Position numbers and translations under genes: made by a program | Notes under the pieces: generated by a model | The model's input: only the letters and a program-made list of their open reading frames with translations | Databases searched by the model: none | What the model was told of the DNA's origin: nothing | Shown: one piece after another, positions 9,508 through 17,349 of the stretch | How positions within the stretch are numbered: the stretch's first letter is position 1 | Layout of the letters: every line of letters starts with the position of its first letter | DNA from: Clostridiales bacterium | GTDB taxonomy: Bacteria; Bacillota; Clostridia; Peptostreptococcales; Anaerovoracaceae | NCBI GenBank assembly: GCA_028725765.1 | Contig: JAQYRL010000006.1 | Coordinates: 1-51,693, forward strand | DNA: 51,693 nucleotides | Direction of reading: 5' to 3'

Positions 9508-10239
9508 ATGTTAAGCGAAAGGTTACAAGCAATTGCTGATTTAATAGAATATGGAGAAACCATGGCGGACATTGGTACTGACCATGGTTTTTTGCCAGTA
9601 TTTTTGATAAAAACGGGCAAATGCCCCTATGCTATTGCGACTGATATTAGTAGCAACTCACTAAAAAAAACTGAGAATCTCATCGATGCTGAAGATGTTT
9701 TAAATGATTGCTCAGCAAGGGTTGGCGATGGACTTGATCCAATTGAAGAAGGTGAAGTTGATGATATTGTTATTGCAGGCATGGGCGGCATACTCATGAC
9801 TGAAATTATATCCGCTGACATCAGCAAATCACGCTCTTTTAAGAAATTCATTCTTCAACCGAGGAGCAAAATTCACTATCTGAGAAAGTGGATTAGAGAT
9901 AATGGTTTTACTATAAAGCAGGAGAGCATTGTCAAGGAGGGGGATCGATTCTGTGAGATCCTTCTAGTTGAGGTATCTGAAAATTATAGTTCTTCAGACG
10001 GAGATGAGTTACTTCTATCAGACTATTTCCCGGAGACATTAGTTAGCAATCCTAATGATTTAACATTAGAATATTTAAAATACAATCTCCTCAAGAATGA
10101 AACTATATTAACTAATTTAACTGAGAATATGTCGAAGACCGAGGGCAACGATTCCAATGCCATGAAGATGAAAGAGTTTAAAAAGATTGTTAATCATCTT
10201 AAATTTCTTATTGAAAAATATGAGGAGAGGTATATTTGA
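9508..10239 (+). CDS. trmK: tRNA (adenine(22)-N1)-methyltransferase TrmK
   Basis: A SAM-dependent methyltransferase that makes m1A22 in tRNA. The 243-residue protein has motif I as ADIGTDHGFLP (around residues 20-30), an acidic ribose-binding position in ATDIS, and AGMGGILM, the family-specific motif of TrmK/YqfN. The C-terminal part is predicted helical, as in the B. subtilis protein. A place between rpoD and the Nif3-like gene is the normal Firmicutes context (sigA-yqfN-yqfO). No clear ribosome binding site is visible before the ATG. Its stop overlaps the TTG start of the next gene. Confidence 0.92.
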   Translation: MLSERLQAIADLIEYGETMADIGTDHGFLPVFLIKTGKCPYAIATDISSNSLKKTENLIDAEDVLNDCSARVGDGLDPIEEGEVDDIVIAGMGGILMTEIISADISKSRSFKKFILQPRSKIHYLRKWIRDNGFTIKQESIVKEGDRFCEILLVEVSENYSSSDGDELLLSDYFPETLVSNPNDLTLEYLKYNLLKNETILTNLTENMSKTEGNDSNAMKMKEFKKIVNHLKFLIEKYEERYI

Positions 10240-11030
10240 CTATGTTAATTAGAGATATTTTTAAAGAATTTAACGAAATCATACCTAGCGAGAATGCAGC
10301 AGATTGGGATAATTCCGGCGAACAAATTCAGTTCTCAAACGAGTCTGTGAATAGGGTTCTAACAACTCTTGAAGTGACAAATGATGTCATTGACGAGGCA
10401 ATATCAAGGGGCTGCAATCTTATTTTGTCGCATCACCCATTAATTTTCTCTAAACTTAATACAATTTCAGACAAGCAGCCAAAGCAGGAAATGATCATGA
10501 AGTTGATATCAAATAAGATTTCAGTATATTCTGCACACACAAATTATGATATCGCAGAAGGTGGGACAAGCGATTATTTAACAAAACAGCTTAAGCTAAA
10601 AGAAGTCAGTGTAATACCTGGCACTGATGGATTTGCAATGGCAGGTCTACTTAAAGATGAAATGAAACTGGGCAATTTTATTAAGAAGGCATGTGAGATT
10701 ACAAATACTCCATTAAAGGAAGTAAGATTTACTGGAGATACGGAGAAAACAATTCGTAAAGTTGGCCTATGTGCTGGTGCGGGTTCAGAATTTGTTTTAA
10801 ATGCTTTTAATGTGGGATGTGATACATATATAACCGGAGATGTTAAATACCATACTGCGCAAGATAGTTTAGATCTTGGTATTTCCGTTGTTGACATGGG
10901 ACACTTTCACACGGAAAAGTCTTTTGCCGTTCAGGCTGCAAACATTTATGGTAGTCAAATAAAGTTAATAGACAATTCAATTGAATTTATTCCTAGTGAA
11001 GTTGATGTGAATCCATTTTCTATGTTATAA
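10236..11030 (+). CDS. Nif3-like dinuclear metal centre protein (DUF34, YqfO-like)
   Basis: A 264-residue member of the Nif3/DUF34 family, widely conserved proteins that form toroidal hexamers with a two-metal site. Metal ligands are visible: H66-H67 in LSHHPLIF, H101 and D105 in SAHTNYDIAEGG, and a C-terminal DMGHFHTE. It is the short form without the middle insert found in B. subtilis YqfO. Start TTG 10236 is five bases after GAGGAGAGG; ATG 10242, two codons later, is an alternative. The biochemical role is unsettled (a GTP cyclohydrolase I-like function has been proposed for the family). The rnpB promoter lies within its last 30 bases. Confidence 0.88.
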   Translation: MTMLIRDIFKEFNEIIPSENAADWDNSGEQIQFSNESVNRVLTTLEVTNDVIDEAISRGCNLILSHHPLIFSKLNTISDKQPKQEMIMKLISNKISVYSAHTNYDIAEGGTSDYLTKQLKLKEVSVIPGTDGFAMAGLLKDEMKLGNFIKKACEITNTPLKEVRFTGDTEKTIRKVGLCAGAGSEFVLNAFNVGCDTYITGDVKYHTAQDSLDLGISVVDMGHFHTEKSFAVQAANIYGSQIKLIDNSIEFIPSEVDVNPFSML

Positions 11031-11031
11031 T
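11002..11031 (+). promoter_or_regulatory. Promoter of RNase P RNA
   Basis: TTGATG (11002-11007), an 18-base spacer and a perfect TATAAT (11026-11031). Seven to nine bases downstream is the first base of the RNase P P1 helix. The promoter lies inside the coding end of the nif3-like gene. Confidence 0.75.
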
Positions 11032-11039
11032 ATAAGACA

Positions 11040-11387
11040 AGGTAAACCAGGCAGTCGCGTGATTTCAATTTTTGAATCATGAGGAAAGTCCGGGCTCCAC
11101 AGGGTAAGGATGCCAGATAACTTCTGGCGTAGGTAACTATAGGGAAAGTGCAACAGAAACATTCCGCCGAAACGGGTAACGCCGTGGTAAGGTTGAAATG
11201 GTGAGGTAAGAGCTCACCGTCATCTCGGAGACGAGGTGGACGTGTAAACCCCATCCGGAGCAAGGTCAAATAGGGCAGTAGGTTGGCGACCCGTCACGGC
11301 CCGTAAGGTAGACCGCACGAGCGTGCAGCGATGTTACGCCATAGATAGATGATTGCCTAATACAGAACCCGGCTTACGGTTTGCCTA
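11040..11387 (+). ncRNA. rnpB: RNase P RNA (catalytic subunit), type A-like
   Basis: The ribozyme that matures the 5' ends of tRNAs. The ends pair as helix P1 (11041-11048 with 11378-11385). The universally conserved 5' core is visible as GAGGAAAGTCCGGGCTCCAC at about 11081-11100, and the matching 3' core, ACAGAACCCGGCTTAC, closes helix P4. AGGGTAAGG, GTAAACCCCATCCGGAGCAAG and GGTAGACCGC mark further conserved elements. The length of about 347 nt and overall order suggest the ancestral type A seen in clostridia, not the type B of Bacillus. It has its own promoter and is followed by a terminator. Confidence 0.96.
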
Positions 11388-11402
11388 TTTTATTAGATAT
11401 TT

Positions 11403-11431
11403 ACCTCCCCTGACAGGGAGGTGTTTGATTT
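11403..11431 (+). terminator. Rho-independent terminator after rnpB
   Basis: ACCTCCC (11403-11409) pairs perfectly with GGGAGGT (11416-11422) around a six-base loop, followed by the T-rich stretch GTTTGATTT. It ends the RNase P transcript and separates it from the MATE gene. Confidence 0.8.
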
Positions 11432-11483
11432 GTATGAGTATAATATAGCTTTATATGAGAAAATAAAAAAAGGAGGAATCTGT

Positions 11484-12857
11484 TTGAATCAAGTCAAGAA
11501 TGATACTGAAAAAACAAATAAAATGGGAACTATGCCCATTGGTTCTTTGCTTTTATCGATGGCATGGCCACCTACGTTATCGATGAGTATAAATGCATTA
11601 TACAATGTAGTTGACAGCGTATTTGTTGCGATGCTGAGCGAGCGAGCACTTACAGCAGTTTCGCTTGTTATGCCACTTCAAATGCTTATGGTAGCAATTG
11701 GTGTGGGCACAGGTGTTGGAGTTAACTCTCTGATTGCAAGAAGGCTAGGCGAGCAACGTGTAGATGAAGCAAGTCTGGCTGCAAGTGTTGGCATTAGGTT
11801 GGCTTTTGTTAATTATTTTGTTATGGCATTGATTGGGATATTTCTTTCATCTGCATTTGTTGGCAGTTTCACAAAAGACGCAAATGTTTTTTCAGATGCA
11901 ACAATATATTTGAGAATTATTACGATTGGATCATTCTTTTTTATGCTACAATTGGCAATGGAAAAAATTATACAGTCCACGGGACAGATGGTGTTGTCGA
12001 TGATTGTAACCATAGTTGGTGCTCTTGTTAACTTGGTTCTTGATCCAATTTTGATCTTTGGACTTCTAGGGGCTCCAAAGATGGGAATTGCTGGAGCTGC
12101 CGTTGCTACTATAATCGGTCAAGCTGCTTCAAGTTGTGTTGCACTTTATATCTGTCTTAAAAAAATAAGTAGTATTCATATTAGAATTTTTGGATTCCGT
12201 TCAGATAAGAAAACAATTAAAGATATTTACAATGTGGGACTGCCATCAATGGTTATGATGTCTATAAATTCAATAATGGTTCTAGGATATAATGCAATTC
12301 TGGCAGCACACGCTACGGCTATTGCCGTGCTTGGGATATATTTTAAACTACAGTCGATAATTTTGATGCCGGTGTTTGGCGTCAATCAGGCAGCTATGCC
12401 GATACTGGGATATAATTTCGGAGCAAGAAAGAAGGACCGATTCATGGAAACATACCGAAAGGCCTTAGGTATCTCAGTTATTATAATGATTATCGGTATG
12501 GCATTATTTCAGATTTTTCCAAGAGAATTACTTATGATATTCAGTGCGTCGGATAATATGTTTAATATTGGTATACCAGCACTAAGGATAATAAGCTTAT
12601 GCTTTGTTCCAGCGGCATTTGGCATTATAAGATCAACAGTGTTTCAGGCGACAGGAAACGGAATATATAGCCTAATTGCTTCAGTTGTTAGACAGCTTGT
12701 AGGAATATTGCCGATTGCATATATCTTGATGCAGATAGGTGGCGTGACAATGTCGTGGTACTCATTTCCTATCGCAGAAATTATGGGATTTGTGCTTTCG
12801 TCTATTTTGTTCCGCAAGTTGCAGAACACTAAGATTAATCAACTTGATACACCATAG
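11484..12857 (+). CDS. MATE-family efflux transporter
   Basis: A 457-residue protein with about twelve hydrophobic segments in two homologous halves, typical of multidrug and toxic compound extrusion (Na+ or H+ antiport) carriers. The first half has MAWPPTLSMSINALYNVVDSVFVA and the second PVFGVNQAAMPILGYNFGARKK, a family hallmark. I chose TTG 11484, because a perfect AGGAGG (11471-11476) is seven bases before it; the longer frame would begin inside the rnpB terminator. A TATAAT at 11439 might belong to its promoter, but no -35 is visible. Substrates cannot be told from sequence. Confidence 0.88.
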   Translation: MNQVKNDTEKTNKMGTMPIGSLLLSMAWPPTLSMSINALYNVVDSVFVAMLSERALTAVSLVMPLQMLMVAIGVGTGVGVNSLIARRLGEQRVDEASLAASVGIRLAFVNYFVMALIGIFLSSAFVGSFTKDANVFSDATIYLRIITIGSFFFMLQLAMEKIIQSTGQMVLSMIVTIVGALVNLVLDPILIFGLLGAPKMGIAGAAVATIIGQAASSCVALYICLKKISSIHIRIFGFRSDKKTIKDIYNVGLPSMVMMSINSIMVLGYNAILAAHATAIAVLGIYFKLQSIILMPVFGVNQAAMPILGYNFGARKKDRFMETYRKALGISVIIMIIGMALFQIFPRELLMIFSASDNMFNIGIPALRIISLCFVPAAFGIIRSTVFQATGNGIYSLIASVVRQLVGILPIAYILMQIGGVTMSWYSFPIAEIMGFVLSSILFRKLQNTKINQLDTP

Positions 12858-12873
12858 CTTCGAGCCTGAATAC

Positions 12874-12902
12874 TTGAATAGAATAGTGATTTGTAGTATA
12901 AT
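12874..12902 (+). promoter_or_regulatory. Promoter of the yebC-like gene
   Basis: TTGAAT (12874-12879), a 17-base spacer and a perfect TATAAT (12897-12902), 34 bases before the ATG of the YebC-type gene. Confidence 0.7.
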
Positions 12903-12936
12903 TTAAACATAGAAAGAGAGAAACGAGGAGGTGTCT

Positions 12937-13668
12937 ATGGGAAGACACGGAACTATTGCAGGAAGAAAGGCAGCTCAAGATTCTAAGAGGGCTGCGATGT
13001 TCACAAAATATGCAAAAGCCATTACGGTTGCGGCTAAAGACGGAGGAGATCCGGATTATAATGCTGGATTGAGGCTTGCTATTGAAAAGGCCAGGGCAAT
13101 TAGTATGCCTAACGATAATATCCAGAGGGCTATCAAGAAGGGAACAGGTGAACTTGAGGGTGTAAACTATGAGGAGTCTGTTTTTGAAGGATATGGACCT
13201 GGTGGTGTTGCAATTATCGTTGATTGTTTGACTGATAACAATAACAGGACAACGTCTTTTGTTCGATCAACTTTTGATAAATATGGCGGGAACCTCGGGA
13301 CTCCTGGCTGTGTTTCATATATGTTTTCAAGGAAGGGAATAATCCTGATTGAAAAAGAGGACAGTATGGATGAGGATGCTATTATGGAACTCATGGAGGT
13401 CGCCATAGATGCAGGTGCGGAAGATATGATAACCGGCGATGATAACTTTGAAATTCAAACAGACCCGGCTACATATACGGATGTGCATAATGCTATTGTT
13501 AAGGCAGGGTATAAGCCTTTTGAGTCCGATATTGAGTATGTTCCATCTATGGAAGCAACACCAAAGGATGAGGATTTAAACAAACTCAAAAAACTAATAG
13601 ATATACTCGAGGATAATGACGATATTCAAAAGGTGCATAATAACTGTGCTATTGATTTATATGAGTAA
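12937..13668 (+). CDS. yebC: YebC/PmpR-family DNA-binding protein / translation factor
   Basis: A 243-residue member of the YebC family. The N-terminal signature GRHGTIAGRKAAQDSKRAAMF... begins at residue 2, followed by AITVAAKDGGDPDYN and the Gly-rich central motif YGPGGVAIIVDCLTDN. The family was first described as transcription regulators (PmpR); more recent work links YebC proteins to ribosomes stalled on proline stretches. I chose ATG 12937, five bases after GAGGAGG, over a GTG two codons upstream. It has its own promoter and is followed after ten bases by the 6S-like RNA, with no terminator between. Confidence 0.93.
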   Translation: MGRHGTIAGRKAAQDSKRAAMFTKYAKAITVAAKDGGDPDYNAGLRLAIEKARAISMPNDNIQRAIKKGTGELEGVNYEESVFEGYGPGGVAIIVDCLTDNNNRTTSFVRSTFDKYGGNLGTPGCVSYMFSRKGIILIEKEDSMDEDAIMELMEVAIDAGAEDMITGDDNFEIQTDPATYTDVHNAIVKAGYKPFESDIEYVPSMEATPKDEDLNKLKKLIDILEDNDDIQKVHNNCAIDLYE

Positions 13669-13677
13669 TTGTATTTT

Positions 13678-13850
13678 AAACCTAGAACTCTCGTTAAGGA
13701 ACCATAATTGAACCTACATTAATTTATTGGGAATCCGGGGTCTTTCACTTAATGACATGCCTTTTTAGGACTTCAGATTTTGGAAGCAGGATACCCACCT
13801 ATCGATAGATAGGCATCAATTATATCCTGACGGAGATTCCGGGTTTTTTT
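13678..13850 (+). ncRNA. ssrS: Probable 6S RNA (RNA polymerase-binding regulatory RNA)
   Basis: This 263-base gene-free gap folds as one long rod. Closing stem: 13678-13683, 13685-13687 and 13689-13692 pair with 13841-13846, 13837-13839 and 13833-13836. Next, 13697-13700 pairs with 13825-13828, ATAATTGA (13704-13711) perfectly with TCAATTAT (13816-13823), and CCTA (13713-13716) with TAGG (13810-13813). An open bubble follows (13717-13728 facing 13797-13809), then a terminal arm (13729-13736 with 13789-13796; 13742-13746 with 13782-13786). On the 3' bubble strand, 13798-13803 can pair with 13808-13813. Closing stem, central bubble with a small 3' hairpin and terminal stem is the 6S layout, mimicking an open promoter. 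The 3' stem runs into seven T's (13844-13850), so it also ends transcription. I rely on the fold, not sequence recognition. Confidence 0.6.
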
Positions 13851-13931
13851 ATAAATAAATATCCGTTCAATTTAACTTATTATTGTGTGGTATTTTTAGT
13901 TATTATTTGACGAATATATGAGGAGCTTCAA

Positions 13932-16664
13932 TTGTCTGAAAAAGATATTAAATCAAAAAAAGAAAGGCTTATAGCTATAGATGGGACAAGTCTTATTTAT
14001 AGATTTTTTTATGCCATCCAAAATGAAATGAGGAATAAAGAAGGGCAGAGTACTCGTGGCACATATGGATTTCTATCCATGGTGTTTAAGCTTATCGAAG
14101 ATTATAAGCCGGACTACTTTGTGGTTGCTTGGGACCTTAAAGGTCCAACTTTTAGGCATAAACAGTATAAGGACTATAAGGCTAATAGAAAACCTATGCC
14201 TGATGATCTTGCGAGCGAAATGCCTATTTTGCAAGCGGTTCTCGAGGCGCTTGATATCAAAAATTTATCCCTTCAAGGATATGAAGCTGACGATATTCTT
14301 GGAACTATTTCAAAGCGCGCAGAGAATAAAGATATTGAAGTGTTGATTGTGACAGGTGATAGAGATGCCCTTCAACTGGCAAGTGATGATGTTAAGGTTA
14401 TGATCAACAAAAAAGGTATTAGAAACTTTGATATGTACGACAGAAATGCCATGATCAACGAGTATGGTATGACGCCAGAACAGTTCATCGATCTCAAAGC
14501 ATTGATGGGTGATTCATCAGATAATATCAAAGGTGTACCTGGAATTGGAAAAATAACAGGACAAAAACTTATCAAAGAGTATGGAAACATTGAGAATTTA
14601 AAGAAAAATATAGATCAAATAAGCAAGCCGAAACTGAGGCAGTCTCTCATGGAGTATGCAGATAAACTTGATGATAACAAAGATCTTGTTACAATTGTCA
14701 GAGATGTGCCCATAGAATTCGAATTTGAAGATCTCAAGTTTGATCAAATAGATAAAGAAAAAACAAAAGAATGGTTTGTAAAATTAGAATTTAAGCGTTT
14801 TCAAAAAATTCTTGATTTGGATGTGGTTGAACTTAATAAAGATAAAGAAGATTCTGAATCACTTTTACCAATAGAAGTCAACTTAGTAAAACGTGCAGAT
14901 GATATTATAAAAGTAATAGAAGAAAATGGGACATTAAAGGCAGTATACGTTAAAACAATTACTGACAATAATCATATTCATATGCCATCTACAGAAGGCT
15001 TCTCTTTAGCGTGCTTTCCACATGGGGAGTCTTCAAAGTCGGCTAGAGCCTTTTTCGTAGAAGACAGGGATGAAATTATCAAAATAGTAAATTATCTTAA
15101 TGAAAGAGGGATTTATCTTATAGGTCATAATCTTAAGGAAGATATATTTCCTTTTGTATCTATAGGTATCAATGACTTTAATCTGAAATACGATACTCAA
15201 GTTGCTGAATATGTAAATAATCCTTCTAAACGAGATTACAATATAGAAACATTATCTTTGGAATATCTTTCCGTGGACAAACTTACTCAAACTTGTCAAA
15301 ACTCAGATAGTGTTAGTAAAAGCAAAAAAAATGTCAGGATAATAGATTTATCGACGAAAGGAATTTTAGAGTGGCTTGGCCATTATTTTGTTGCAGTAGG
15401 GACGATTAAAAAACTTCAAGAAGAATATTTGAAAGAAGAAAATCTTTGGAGCGTATTTGAAGATATTGAAATGCCACTTATAGAAGTATTAGCATCTATG
15501 GAAGCAAACGGCGTAAAGGTGGATAAGGAGATACTCCAAAAGTTACGCAGTGAATTTTCAGCGCAGATAGGGGAGCTTGAAAAGAATATATTCGAAGAGG
15601 CCGGTGAAGAATTTAATATCAACTCTCCAGCTCAGCTCGGTGTTGTTTTGTTTGAAAACTTAAAACTACCATATGCAAAAAAAACTAAGCGTGGGTATAG
15701 TACAAGTGCGGCTATATTGGATAAACTGAAAGGGCATTTTCCAATTGTGGATATGATACTTGAGTACCGTGCCCTAACAAAGCTTATGAGCACCTATATT
15801 GACGGAATGTTGAAACTGGTTGGAAATGATGGGCGAATAAGGCCACACTTCATGCAGACTGTTACAGCAACGGGTAGACTTAGCTGCACCGAACCTAATC
15901 TTCAAAATATTCCGATTAAAACCGAGCAAGGTAGAAGAATTAGAAAAGCATTTGTATCTTCGGATGATGATAGGATTCTAGTTGGAGCCGATTATTCTCA
16001 GATTGAGCTAAGGGTTTTGGCTCATCTATCTGGAGATCAGGCTCTAATTGATGCTTTTAATAATGGCGAAGATATTCACAAATTGACTGCAATGAAGGTA
16101 TTTGGCGTCAATTCGGAAGATGTGACTCCGCTTCTTAGGAGTAGAGCAAAGGCTATTAATTTCGGCGTGATTTACGGCATGAGTGGTTTTGGGCTTTCAG
16201 AGAACCTCGATATTTCAATGAAGGAAGCAGATAATTATATTAAGGACTATTTTAAGAAATATGAGGCTGTTAAAAAGTATATGGATGATGAAATAAAGAG
16301 GGTTAAATCCACTGGATATTCTACTACTATATTTGGCAGGAAACGATATATTGGAGATATAAATGCGACGAATTTTATGGTAAGGAAGGCTGCGGAGAGA
16401 CTTGCAATGAATTCTCCAATACAGGGTTCAGCAGCAGATATTATAAAAATAGCCATGAATAATGTGCAAAAAAGGATTCAGGCTGAATCAAAAGATATTA
16501 CTCTTCTTCTTCAGATACATGATGAATTAATACTTGAGGGACCAATTGAAAAGAAAGATCTCATGGCAAAAATTTTGAAGGAAGAAATGGAAGGGGCAGT
16601 ATCACTTTCTGTTAAAATGGCGGCAAACGTAGATGAAGGTCGTTCTTGGTATGATTTAAAGTGA
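13932..16664 (+). CDS. polA: DNA polymerase I
   Basis: Gap-filling and primer-removing polymerase, 910 residues. Domains in order: N-terminal 5'-3' exonuclease/flap nuclease (about 1-300, with GYEADDILGT, VTGDRDALQL and LMGDSSDNIKGVPGIG); a 3'-5' exonuclease-like domain (about 310-490); and a family A polymerase domain with DYSQIELRVLAHLSGD, the O-helix RSRAKAINFGVIYG and the catalytic HDE in LLQIHDELILE. In the exonuclease-like domain the DTE motif I reads Lys-Thr-Ile (YVKTITD), so proofreading is probably lost, as in Bacillus and Thermus enzymes. The start is TTG, with GAGGAG seven bases upstream. coaE follows after 31 bases. Confidence 0.97.
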   Translation: MSEKDIKSKKERLIAIDGTSLIYRFFYAIQNEMRNKEGQSTRGTYGFLSMVFKLIEDYKPDYFVVAWDLKGPTFRHKQYKDYKANRKPMPDDLASEMPILQAVLEALDIKNLSLQGYEADDILGTISKRAENKDIEVLIVTGDRDALQLASDDVKVMINKKGIRNFDMYDRNAMINEYGMTPEQFIDLKALMGDSSDNIKGVPGIGKITGQKLIKEYGNIENLKKNIDQISKPKLRQSLMEYADKLDDNKDLVTIVRDVPIEFEFEDLKFDQIDKEKTKEWFVKLEFKRFQKILDLDVVELNKDKEDSESLLPIEVNLVKRADDIIKVIEENGTLKAVYVKTITDNNHIHMPSTEGFSLACFPHGESSKSARAFFVEDRDEIIKIVNYLNERGIYLIGHNLKEDIFPFVSIGINDFNLKYDTQVAEYVNNPSKRDYNIETLSLEYLSVDKLTQTCQNSDSVSKSKKNVRIIDLSTKGILEWLGHYFVAVGTIKKLQEEYLKEENLWSVFEDIEMPLIEVLASMEANGVKVDKEILQKLRSEFSAQIGELEKNIFEEAGEEFNINSPAQLGVVLFENLKLPYAKKTKRGYSTSAAILDKLKGHFPIVDMILEYRALTKLMSTYIDGMLKLVGNDGRIRPHFMQTVTATGRLSCTEPNLQNIPIKTEQGRRIRKAFVSSDDDRILVGADYSQIELRVLAHLSGDQALIDAFNNGEDIHKLTAMKVFGVNSEDVTPLLRSRAKAINFGVIYGMSGFGLSENLDISMKEADNYIKDYFKKYEAVKKYMDDEIKRVKSTGYSTTIFGRKRYIGDINATNFMVRKAAERLAMNSPIQGSAADIIKIAMNNVQKRIQAESKDITLLLQIHDELILEGPIEKKDLMAKILKEEMEGAVSLSVKMAANVDEGRSWYDLK

Positions 16665-16695
16665 TATCGATTATATAAAAATTTTAAATTTAACT

Positions 16696-17316
16696 ATGAC
16701 TAATCAAATATGTATAAATAAAAAAAATTTTTTAAAAATAGGCATAACAGGTGGCACCGGATCAGGTAAAACCAGCGTATGTAAACATCTTAGGGATAAG
16801 GGTTTCCAAGTTATTGACAGTGATGCAATAGCAAGAACGATATTAGAGAAAGATTCGGATGCATATAATGTTGTAGTCTCGCACTTTGGAGAGTCGATTC
16901 TAAAATCGAATGGTAAAATTAACAGGAAAGACTTGGGATCCATTGTTTTTGATTTTCCGGAAGATTTGAATTTTTTGCAAAGTGTAGTTACTAAAAAGAC
17001 TGTAGAGAGTGTGATAAACATTTTTGACACAATTGTTCCTGAGAAAAAATTAATTTTCCTGGATGCTCCTATTTTGTTTGAAGTAGGATTGGATAAGTAT
17101 GTGGATATGGTTTGGATGGTTTTGGCACCAAGAGATCAAAGAATGAATAGATTAGCCAAACGAGATGGTATTTCTGATTACGAAATTGAAAAACGGATGG
17201 CTGCCCAGATGCCTGAAGAGAAAAAACAGAAACTGTCTGATGTTGTAATTTTAAACGATGGGACCTTGGACGAACTACATTTAAGAGTTGACAAACTCTT
17301 GGAAGATTTCATTTAG
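16696..17316 (+). CDS. coaE: Dephospho-CoA kinase
   Basis: Catalyses the last step of coenzyme A synthesis, ATP-dependent phosphorylation of dephospho-CoA. The P-loop GGTGSGKT is at residues 19-26, followed by the family motifs VIDSDAIAR and FLDAPILFEVGLD and the lid arginines near AKRDGISDYEIEKRMAAQ. The 206-residue length is normal with a short N-terminal extension of about 12 residues. No Shine-Dalgarno sequence is visible in the A/T-rich stretch before the ATG. The polA-coaE pairing is common in Firmicutes. Confidence 0.94.
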   Translation: MTNQICINKKNFLKIGITGGTGSGKTSVCKHLRDKGFQVIDSDAIARTILEKDSDAYNVVVSHFGESILKSNGKINRKDLGSIVFDFPEDLNFLQSVVTKKTVESVINIFDTIVPEKKLIFLDAPILFEVGLDKYVDMVWMVLAPRDQRMNRLAKRDGISDYEIEKRMAAQMPEEKKQKLSDVVILNDGTLDELHLRVDKLLEDFI

Positions 17317-17349
17317 TTATAAAATTTTTATTTGTGGGGAAAGTGATTG

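Noticed and set aside
11439-11444. TATAAT before the MATE gene as a promoter
   Set aside because: No -35 at the right spacing (that position is in the rnpB terminator stem) and no correctly spaced TG extension, so not listed.
13771-13795. GGAAGCAG in the yebC-polA gap as part of an SRP RNA
   Set aside because: The conserved SRP loop and GGAA tetraloop helix are not formed; the 6S-like rod explains the region better.
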